Part shown: positions 30,294-36,212 of the stretch, in pieces | Layout of the letters: every line of letters begins with the position of its first letter | Position numbering within the stretch: the first letter of the stretch is position 1 | Assembly (NCBI RefSeq): GCF_002399615.1 | Contig: NZ_DHDZ01000038.1 | Span: forward strand, 4,043-40,254 | Length of the DNA stretch: 36,212 nt | Direction: 5' to 3' | Origin: Pedobacter sp. UBA4863 | Lineage (GTDB): Bacteria; Bacteroidota; Bacteroidia; Sphingobacteriales; Sphingobacteriaceae | Translations under genes and position numbers: made by a program | The notes under the pieces: model-generated | The model's database searches: none | Told to the model about the DNA's origin: nothing | What the model saw: only the letters and a program-made list of their open reading frames with translations

Positions 30294-31742
30294 TTAAGTT
30301 GTTTGTTTAGTTTCTGTAGCAGCCTCTGTGCTTTTAAAGCCTTTGCGGGTCATGGCACCCCAATTATTTTTACCTGTAAATTTATCTAAATTACCCTTAA
30401 TAGACCAATATACAGTTAAGGGATGGTACATTATTGGCTCTAAAAATGCGGAAAGTAAAAGTTTAACTAAGTCGGTACCTTTGGTATATTGCTGATAGGA
30501 CATTTCTTCGAACAGAATGGCTATTGTAGATAAAGTGATCGAAAAAAAGTACACCATTGCTATTAATATGAATGAAAACTCCCAATTTATATTGCCCATA
30601 AAGGCTAGCAAAATAAAAACAGTAATGCCCAAAAATTCTATAATAGGAGCCATCCATTCAAAAAACAACCAATAGGGATAACTCAACATGCCCAACACAC
30701 CATATCGTGGGTTAAAGAACAAATCTTTGTGCATCCATAAAGATTCTATGGTTCCGCGGGTCCAGCGGTTGCGTTGCCGCCCTAAAATTTGTAGGTCTTG
30801 CGGTGCTTCTGTCCAACACAGCGGATCGGGAATATAAACCACCTTAAATCTTCTGTCTTGCTCGTACATGTACCTTCTCATTCTTATCACCAGCTCCATG
30901 TCTTCGCCTACGGTACTGTGATCGTAGCCACCCACTTTAATTACAGTTTCCTTATCAAAAAGCCCCATGGCGCCAGAGATAATTAACAAACCATTTAGGC
31001 GGCTCCAAGCCATTCTGCCCATTAAAAATGCCCTGATATATTCGAGCACCTGAAAACGCGGCCATAAGTTTTTTGGCATGTTTATCTCTACCAATTTACC
31101 GTCTTCTACTTTACATGAGTTGGCTATGCGCACCACCCCTCCAGTAGCAATTACCTTGTATTTTTCTTCTAAATAAGGTTTTGCCAGTTTTAAGATAGCG
31201 TCTTCGAGCACTATACAATCTACATCAATACACATGATGAGCTCTTTGGCTGCCACGTTAATACCTGCATTTAAAGCATCAGATTTACCTCCGTTTACTT
31301 TATCAACTACGGTGAGTTTAGAAAAAGATGGCAATTTTGATTTATATACTCCACGTATTTCGTTGCATTTAATTTGATAGTTTACTACAAAATCAACCTT
31401 TTCAAGTTTGTAATAATCAAACATTTGCTGAAAAGTGCCGTCCTTGCTTCCATCGTTAATAATAATTACTTCGTAATGGCCATAATGCAACGAAAGTAGC
31501 GAACGAATGTTTTCAATAATGGTCGCTTCTTCATTATAGGCGGGTGCCAAAATAGATACCGAAGGCGCAAGTGGCGAAACCAAGATTTCTCGGTAGTTTA
31601 CATAGCTGTTTTTTCTGATATAGCCACTCATTTCGATAGCCGACAGTAACGTTAATATCAGGTAAGACCCCATTACAAATATTGCATAATAGAATATCGC
31701 ATTATTAAAAATTGTTTCGAAGGTTGCTAAAAACTCTCTCAT
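30294..31742 (-). CDS. Processive-type family 2 glycosyltransferase
   Basis: A 482-residue membrane synthase resembling PgaC/BcsA-type enzymes that polymerise and extrude a polysaccharide. One helix precedes the catalytic domain (about 15-37) and three or four follow (about 355-382, 390-412, 428-447). Catalytic motifs are complete: APAYNEE, NDGS (Asp97), the DxD-type CIDVDC (173/175), GED (279-281) and QRNRW (323-327, the QxxRW signature of processive enzymes). The start shares a base with the HEAT-protein stop. No PilZ domain is present, so direct c-di-GMP control as in BcsA is not seen. Sugar identity is unknown. Confidence 0.92.
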   Translation of the reverse strand: MREFLATFETIFNNAIFYYAIFVMGSYLILTLLSAIEMSGYIRKNSYVNYREILVSPLAPSVSILAPAYNEEATIIENIRSLLSLHYGHYEVIIINDGSKDGTFQQMFDYYKLEKVDFVVNYQIKCNEIRGVYKSKLPSFSKLTVVDKVNGGKSDALNAGINVAAKELIMCIDVDCIVLEDAILKLAKPYLEEKYKVIATGGVVRIANSCKVEDGKLVEINMPKNLWPRFQVLEYIRAFLMGRMAWSRLNGLLIISGAMGLFDKETVIKVGGYDHSTVGEDMELVIRMRRYMYEQDRRFKVVYIPDPLCWTEAPQDLQILGRQRNRWTRGTIESLWMHKDLFFNPRYGVLGMLSYPYWLFFEWMAPIIEFLGITVFILLAFMGNINWEFSFILIAMVYFFSITLSTIAILFEEMSYQQYTKGTDLVKLLLSAFLEPIMYHPLTVYWSIKGNLDKFTGKNNWGAMTRKGFKSTEAATETKQTT

Positions 31743-32887
31743 TATTGTTTAATACGGTTATCTAATACGTGTGTAATTAAAGCTTGATTTTCGGGGCTTG
31801 TATGATGATAAATCTCTAACAACCTGGCTTCACCATGATCTGCATCTCTTTTTATCGCATATAAGGCTGCTCTCTTAATCTTAGAATCGTTAGAGTGTAT
31901 CCTCGACGACAGAAAATCGGCATATTTTCCCGAAGATATTTTTCCCAACGAGTTTAATATCTCTAATTTAATTTCATCGGTATGATCGAAATAAATCTCG
32001 AACATGTGTTTTTCTAGTTCCTCTAATTCTAATTTGCCAATAATTTCTATCGATTTTTTCACTATACGTGTATTGTGATGTTTTAACAGCCGTTGTACCT
32101 CTTCAGCCGCATCAAACTGCATAAAATGGTCTATGAGTTTAAGACAAAACATCACTACGGTATCATTTGGAGAACGTAGCCATTTTGAAAAAGAAGGAAT
32201 AGTTAGTTTTTTATTTTTTGTAATGATCTCGAACAGTACCAATTGGTGCCAATCTAAAATGCGCTCTTGTGCCCTATCTAAAAAATGAAAGGGATCTTTA
32301 TTAGAAAGCTTGAGATAAGCGGCCTGTGCTTCCATACGCAGGAGTCCGTTTTCATCGTCGGTATATTTAATAATTTCTTCGGCCATCTCAGAAATTCCCA
32401 TCTCATTAGCTTCTCTAATACCTTCAATTTTTGTTTCCCAATGCTTACTATCTATTTTCTTTTTAGAGCGTTTATCTAATTTAAGCTTGGCATACAACAG
32501 GGCCAATACTTCCGGTATTTTTCCGGTAAAGTTTTTATGATAGGTAATGATCTCGCTGGTTAATATCTGGTTTACAGTAGAATTTTTTAGCGGCAATTTT
32601 TTCAGTTTGTCATAAAAATGCACTGCAATTTCAGCGGTATTTTCACTTTCGTCGTACACAACCACACTGGCTAGCATATTACCTATACGCTCTTTCCAAT
32701 ATTTGGTTTGCTTATTCTGATTGGCCTTAATTACACGCCTAAAGATAATATAGATATACAATTCGACTATGGCGATAGCACAGAAAAGTATAATCATTAA
32801 CGAAATTTTAATATTAGACGGGAAATAAGACAAACGATCTACGTATGTTTCCCGTATATAGCTAAAAATGGTTCCAAAAAAATTCAT
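31742..32887 (-). CDS. Membrane-anchored HEAT-repeat protein
   Basis: A 381-residue protein with one N-terminal membrane helix (about 28-50, ISLMIILFCAIAIVELYIYIIF) followed by a basic flank (RRVIKANQNKQTKYWKERIG), which by the positive-inside rule puts the rest in the cytosol. The remainder is built of repeated helical pairs: EWLRSPNDTVVMFCLKLID-like, KHHNTRIVKKSIEIIGKLELEELE, HTDEIKLEILNSLGKIS, and HSNDSKIKRAALYAIKRDAD, a HEAT or Armadillo-type scaffold. It lies between the response regulator and the GT2 synthase, coupled to the latter (TAATG overlap). A scaffold or adaptor between regulator and synthase is inferred. Confidence 0.8.
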   Translation of the reverse strand: MNFFGTIFSYIRETYVDRLSYFPSNIKISLMIILFCAIAIVELYIYIIFRRVIKANQNKQTKYWKERIGNMLASVVVYDESENTAEIAVHFYDKLKKLPLKNSTVNQILTSEIITYHKNFTGKIPEVLALLYAKLKLDKRSKKKIDSKHWETKIEGIREANEMGISEMAEEIIKYTDDENGLLRMEAQAAYLKLSNKDPFHFLDRAQERILDWHQLVLFEIITKNKKLTIPSFSKWLRSPNDTVVMFCLKLIDHFMQFDAAEEVQRLLKHHNTRIVKKSIEIIGKLELEELEKHMFEIYFDHTDEIKLEILNSLGKISSGKYADFLSSRIHSNDSKIKRAALYAIKRDADHGEARLLEIYHHTSPENQALITHVLDNRIKQ

Positions 32888-32905
32888 TCTTAAGCTATAT
32901 TTTTA

Positions 32906-33280
32906 TTAGAAAGCATTTTGCTTTACGTATCTCTTTATGCGCACAGAAAGCTCGTTCAAATTAAATGGCTTATAGATAAAATCATCAGCCCCTAAACTAA
33001 AACCCTCTAGCACAATATTTTCTAAACCTACTGCAGATATCAATAAAACCGGTGTATGTTTTTTAATTGGATCGTTCTTTACATAACTCAAAATCTCCAT
33101 ACCTCCTACAAAAGGCATCATAATATCGGTAAGAATAAGATCGTAAGTTTCATTCTTCACTTTTTCCATAGCTTGCCTGCCATCTGCGGCAACATCTACT
33201 TGGTATCCATCTTTTTTCAGCTTAAACTCTAATGCTTTAAGCATCAACACTTCATCTTCGGCAATTAGTATCTTCGACAT
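32906..33280 (-). CDS. Single-domain response regulator
   Basis: A 124-residue CheY-like receiver with no output domain. Acid pocket AEDE (8-10), phospho-acceptor Asp52 (LILTDIMMP), and Lys104 (IYKPF) are all present. It is the first gene of the operon with the HEAT protein (18 nt away), GT2 synthase and LtaS-like enzyme. Without DNA-binding, it most likely acts by protein contact, possibly on the HEAT scaffold. A kinase partner is not adjacent; candidates in the window are the hybrid kinase (8094-9932) or the GAF kinase (22412-23611), with no evidence for either. Confidence 0.92.
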   Translation of the reverse strand: MSKILIAEDEVLMLKALEFKLKKDGYQVDVAADGRQAMEKVKNETYDLILTDIMMPFVGGMEILSYVKNDPIKKHTPVLLISAVGLENIVLEGFSLGADDFIYKPFNLNELSVRIKRYVKQNAF

Positions 33281-33438
33281 CTTTTCTGCAGTTATATCAT
33301 TTAGCTTTACAATTCTCCTACCAATTATAGGATATATAAAAATATTGCTTTGTTAATCCAAAAATAGCATTTTTATCATATTAAACCAGCATAACGGCTA
33401 TTATTAATAGCGTATTAATTTCCCCACGGTGTAGAAAA

Positions 33439-34488
33439 TTAATGAATATCAGTTATGTGCAAGCCATAAATTTGGCCTTTGCCACTTATCAAATATACCC
33501 TGTGGGCTGCTGCAGCTACAGCATTGAAACTTAAAGCAGATATATTTTCCCAGTTTTTGCCGCCATTAGTAGAAATATCGGTACCTGATGTACCTGTGGC
33601 TACACAAAAGTTTTTATTTACGTATGTAACTCCAGAACGATAACCAAATACTGGTATTATTGGTTTTTGCCAAGTTTTACCGCCATTGTTGGTCAGCAAA
33701 ACATTATTAGCATTGTCTTTATCTTTTAAATAATTACCGCCAACAGCTATCCCCTTTTTGGCATTAAAAAAATTGATAGAGAAAACGCCTGTACTACTTT
33801 GCCCCTGTACAATGGGGCAATGATAAACATGCCAGTGCTTACCATAATTGGCCGAATAATAAATATTGGCAGTTACACCACCTGTGGCTATCCAAACCTT
33901 GCCTTTGCCCAAAGTTTGGATACTGGTACCGCTTGCGGCAAAACCAGCCTCGCCTACTTTTAATTCTTTGTTTAAATTATTAGAGATATTTTGCCAACTC
34001 AGCCCCCCGTCTTTGGTTCGCAATAGTTGCATTTTATTATTGATGGGGTCTCCGAAAACTAGCCCATTTTGTTCATCCCAGAAATCCATTCCGTCTAAAA
34101 ATATAGCCGAATCGGTATTTTTATAGGTTTCTTTCCAAGTTTTTCCACCATCGTTTGTATGCAAAATATAAGCTGGCGAGCCTGCATTTACAATAATTGC
34201 TTTTTGTTGATTAAAGGCTTGTACATCTCTAAAATCTAGCTTTTCGTAACCACTAGGCTGCATCCATTGCCATGTTTTGCCACCATCTACCGTTTTACCT
34301 ACATAGCCCTTGCTACCACTTACCCAAATCACATCGCTGTTTACTACCGAAAGGCCACGAAGACTTGTATTTGCATTAACAGTTAATGGCACAAGCTCGT
34401 AGTTTTGAGCAGATGCCGCAAGAGGCACTACTAAAAAAAACACTAACAAGAGTTTAATAAGCTGAAACGGCCGAAGTTGCTTTAACAT
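33439..34488 (-). CDS. YCF48/BNR-repeat secreted beta-propeller protein
   Basis: A 349-residue secreted protein (signal peptide MLKQLRPFQLIKLLLVFFLVVPLAASAQ, start ATG 34488). Repeated Asp-box-like turns, DGGKTW / NDGGKTW / KDGGLSW / NNGGKTW / TNGGKNW, are spread along the sequence and form a beta-propeller like YCF48, BNR and sialidase-fold proteins. Function not established; such proteins in Bacteroidetes are called photosystem II stability-like by similarity only. The start shares a base with the stop of the upstream DUF2147 gene (TAATG), so the shorter start is chosen over 34506. Confidence 0.85.
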   Translation of the reverse strand: MLKQLRPFQLIKLLLVFFLVVPLAASAQNYELVPLTVNANTSLRGLSVVNSDVIWVSGSKGYVGKTVDGGKTWQWMQPSGYEKLDFRDVQAFNQQKAIIVNAGSPAYILHTNDGGKTWKETYKNTDSAIFLDGMDFWDEQNGLVFGDPINNKMQLLRTKDGGLSWQNISNNLNKELKVGEAGFAASGTSIQTLGKGKVWIATGGVTANIYYSANYGKHWHVYHCPIVQGQSSTGVFSINFFNAKKGIAVGGNYLKDKDNANNVLLTNNGGKTWQKPIIPVFGYRSGVTYVNKNFCVATGTSGTDISTNGGKNWENISALSFNAVAAAAHRVYLISGKGQIYGLHITDIH

Positions 34489-34922
34489 TATTTGATTCTT
34501 TTCCAAACTTCTGTTCTGCCAATTAAAGAAACGCCAATAAAACCACGAATACTTAACTGTTTATCGTCTTTTAGGGTAAGCTTACAACTGTATGTTTTGC
34601 CAGATTTAGGATCGTAGATACTACCATCCACCCATTTTCCATCATCAAAAACAAAATTTTTAAGAATTTCTAGCCCTAAAATAGGTTTAGAGCGCAGGCT
34701 TTCATTTGGATTTTTTTCATCTTTTTTAGGTTTTCCATTTTCATCGGTAGGGTCTTTAATCCAAACCAGTTTACCAAAATATTTATCGCCTTTTTTATAA
34801 ATCTCTATTTGCCCCTCGCCAGTCGGATTAAGCCATTTACCTAAAACATCATCTTTCGTTTGTGCAAAAGCTTGTAGCGCAAATAACCATAAAACCACTA
34901 AAAATGCTGATCTTCTTACCAT
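34488..34922 (-). CDS. DUF2147 secreted protein
   Basis: A 144-residue secreted protein (signal peptide MVRRSAFLVVLWLFALQAFAQ). The mature part has the DUF2147 pattern: DDVLGKWLNPTGEGQIEIYK, FGKLVWIKDPTDENG, the DEKNP/SLRSKPILGLEIL stretch, W.DGSIYDPKSGKTYSCKLTL and GRTEVW. This small beta-barrel family is thought to be outer-membrane or periplasmic, with no defined activity. It is coupled to the YCF48-like gene by a one-base overlap. Confidence 0.9.
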   Translation of the reverse strand: MVRRSAFLVVLWLFALQAFAQTKDDVLGKWLNPTGEGQIEIYKKGDKYFGKLVWIKDPTDENGKPKKDEKNPNESLRSKPILGLEILKNFVFDDGKWVDGSIYDPKSGKTYSCKLTLKDDKQLSIRGFIGVSLIGRTEVWKRIK

Positions 34923-34995
34923 AACCTTATGTTTTAATCTTTATAAAGTTAAGGATTTAAAGAGACAAAAGTTTTACAGGGATGAAAATTAAATA

Positions 34996-35298
34996 TTAAA
35001 AAATGTTTAATACGGCGCTTACACCTACATTTTTGCCAGTAGCGACCCATTGGCTAGCCACCGCAGTAGTTTCATTGCCTTTATTTAACAGCTCTGCGGT
35101 ACATCCGTGATTTTTAACAATTTGCTGTATTTGGAACGCTAAATTTAAAATGTCTTTTTCAAAATCTAAACGAAGTACGCCATCATTATCCTCTAAATCG
35201 AAGCTTACTTGCATGTCTAAAAACAAAGCAAGTATATCGGCAATAATTAGCTTGGCCGTTAAAGGGCACGTCACGTTGGTTTTAAATACTTCTACCAT
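34996..35298 (-). CDS. Small soluble protein, ferredoxin-like fold suspected
   Basis: A 100-residue protein starting MVEVFKTNVTCPLTAKLIIADIL. The first 70 residues resemble the small heavy-metal-associated (HMA-like) proteins seen in other Bacteroidetes, with a beta-alpha-beta pattern and VSFDLEDNDGVLRLDF, but no CxxC metal motif. The last 30 residues (NKGNETTAVASQWVATGKNVGVSAVLNIF) are unlike that family and could come from a frame change or be a real extension. Function unknown. Confidence 0.6.
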   Translation of the reverse strand: MVEVFKTNVTCPLTAKLIIADILALFLDMQVSFDLEDNDGVLRLDFEKDILNLAFQIQQIVKNHGCTAELLNKGNETTAVASQWVATGKNVGVSAVLNIF

Positions 35299-35349
35299 AG
35301 TTTTTTGTTTAACCCTCCGAGGGCCAGTCTTAGAAAATTGAAAATTTGG

Positions 35350-35760
35350 TTAGTCCTTTGTTGGCATAGCGTTCATGTCCATATAACTAATTTCCCACAT
35401 ATGGCCATCTAGGTCTTCAAACCCATGTCCGTACATCCAAGGGTAATCTTGTTTAGGCACCAATGTTTTGCCTCCTGCTGCTATTGCCAAGCGCACAAAT
35501 TCATCTACTTCTTCCCTACTCTCGGCCGAAATACAGATTAGCACTTCGGTATTTTGTTTGGCATTTGCTATGGGTTTTGGGGTAAATCTTGCAAAAAACT
35601 CCTCTCTCAACAACATCACCATAATATTTTCAGAAACAATCATGCAAGTTGCATTTTCGTCTGTAAACTGTTGGTTAAAGGTAAAACCCAAATGTGTATA
35701 AAAGGCAATTGCCTTATTTAAATCCTTTACTGCAATATTTACGAATATTTGCCTAGCCAT
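35350..35760 (-). CDS. VOC-family (glyoxalase/bleomycin-resistance fold) protein
   Basis: A 136-residue protein of the vicinal-oxygen-chelate fold with two beta-alpha-beta-beta-beta units. Markers are FVNIAVKDLNKAIAFYTHLGFTF at the start and the family ending GHGFEDLDGHMWEISYMD, where His and Glu are usual metal ligands. Substrate is unknown; related proteins include glyoxalase I-like enzymes and antibiotic-binding proteins. It is followed on the same strand by a second VOC gene. Confidence 0.88.
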   Translation of the reverse strand: MARQIFVNIAVKDLNKAIAFYTHLGFTFNQQFTDENATCMIVSENIMVMLLREEFFARFTPKPIANAKQNTEVLICISAESREEVDEFVRLAIAAGGKTLVPKQDYPWMYGHGFEDLDGHMWEISYMDMNAMPTKD

Positions 35761-35801
35761 TTTCTTTTAATTTTAAGGTTAAGATGGGAGTTAATTAGGG
35801 A

Positions 35802-36212
35802 CTATTGAGCGGCTTTTCCTTGCTGAGCTTCGTTGTAACTTACCATCCACTGAATTTGAAATTTATCTACCAACATACCGTAATAATCGCCCCAGAACAT
35901 ATCCTGCAAAGGTTGTTCGATTTCTGCACCGACCGACAAAGCGTCGAACAATTGCTTTGTTTCTTCACGCGTATCGGGTTGAAGCATGATATAGGTATTA
36001 TTACCTTTGTTCAGTTTATGGCCCATTGATTCCGGCGCATCTGAGCCCATTAGATAGTAACCGCCTAAAATAGGAAGTTCGATATGCATTATCAGTTTTT
36101 TTACTTCTTCAGGCATTGGTGGCATTCCGGGTGAGGCTGGTACGTCTCCGAAACGCATAACACCATGTTCGAAATCAGTTCCAAATACTGATTTGTAAAA
36201 ATTGAATGCTTC
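35802..36212 (-). CDS. VOC-family protein, cut by the window edge
   Basis: The frame is open from 35802 to the right edge. The first 18 codons at the edge read EAFNFYKSVFGTDFEHGV and run straight into MRFGDVPASPG, so the ATG at 36158 is internal, not the start. The C-terminal half has LPILGGYYLMGSDAPES, NTYIMLQPDTREETKQLFDAL and the ending DMFWGDYYGMLVDKFQIQWMVSY, a PhnB-like VOC pattern. The N-terminus lies outside. It is upstream of the other VOC gene on the same strand. Confidence 0.88.
   Translation of the reverse strand, partial: EAFNFYKSVFGTDFEHGVMRFGDVPASPGMPPMPEEVKKLIMHIELPILGGYYLMGSDAPESMGHKLNKGNNTYIMLQPDTREETKQLFDALSVGAEIEQPLQDMFWGDYYGMLVDKFQIQWMVSYNEAQQGKAAQ

Noticed and set aside
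1..36212. Transposase, integrase, CRISPR repeats, tRNA or rRNA genes
   Set aside because: None were recognised on either strand; no flanking direct repeats marking a mobile element were found.

Overview
The window looks like a piece of a Bacteroidetes chromosome, most likely from the Sphingobacteriaceae (Pedobacter-like). It is AT-rich, carries GldC, a DUF3810 peptidase and a YaiO-type outer-membrane protein, and its promoters follow the Bacteroidetes pattern (-7 box TAnnTTTG, -33 box TTTG/TTG about 19-20 nt upstream). No rRNA, tRNA, CRISPR array or intact insertion sequence was seen. Genus and identities are inferred from reading the sequence, not from a database search.

Layout. 1-1210: a small accessory patch with a double-glycine-leader protein carrying a zinc-peptidase HELAH motif, two very small ORFs and a strong terminator. 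1279-5043: cytochrome c maturation (ccmE with a CxxxY haem site, ccmF) and a DUF2520 gene, all with stop/start overlaps. 5068-7647: an ISC-type ferredoxin, IscX, a KdsC-like phosphatase whose N-terminus is encoded by a dispersed repeat, a Spy-like periplasmic protein and Maf. 7670-11926 (minus): a membrane protein, a hybrid histidine kinase, GldC, a small membrane protein and a DEAD-box helicase. 12078-15050: pyrC, a YoeB-type toxin-antitoxin pair and a DUF3810 peptidase. 15108-18756 (minus): MiaE, a 50-aa lmo0937-type membrane peptide, and a LiaF-like / sensor kinase / LytTR regulator operon. 18914-22307: ChaN, a TonB-dependent receptor and YchJ, suggesting iron or haem handling. 22348-25348: a GAF histidine kinase, an EamA transporter with a 10-codon upstream ORF, and a PAS-LuxR regulator.

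25580-33280 is the most interesting part. Two convergent gene sets meet here. The plus-strand set is a TPR plus beta-barrel YaiO-like porin and an unrecognised membrane-anchored periplasmic protein. The minus-strand set, in transcription order, is a single-domain response regulator, a membrane-anchored HEAT-repeat protein, a processive-type GT2 synthase and an LtaS-like phosphotransferase. Together these have the parts needed to polymerise, decorate and export a surface glycan, with a built-in signalling input, and I do not recognise the set as a characterised system.

33439-36212 (minus): a YCF48/BNR-type protein coupled to a DUF2147 gene, a small unknown protein, and two VOC-fold proteins, the last running off the right edge.
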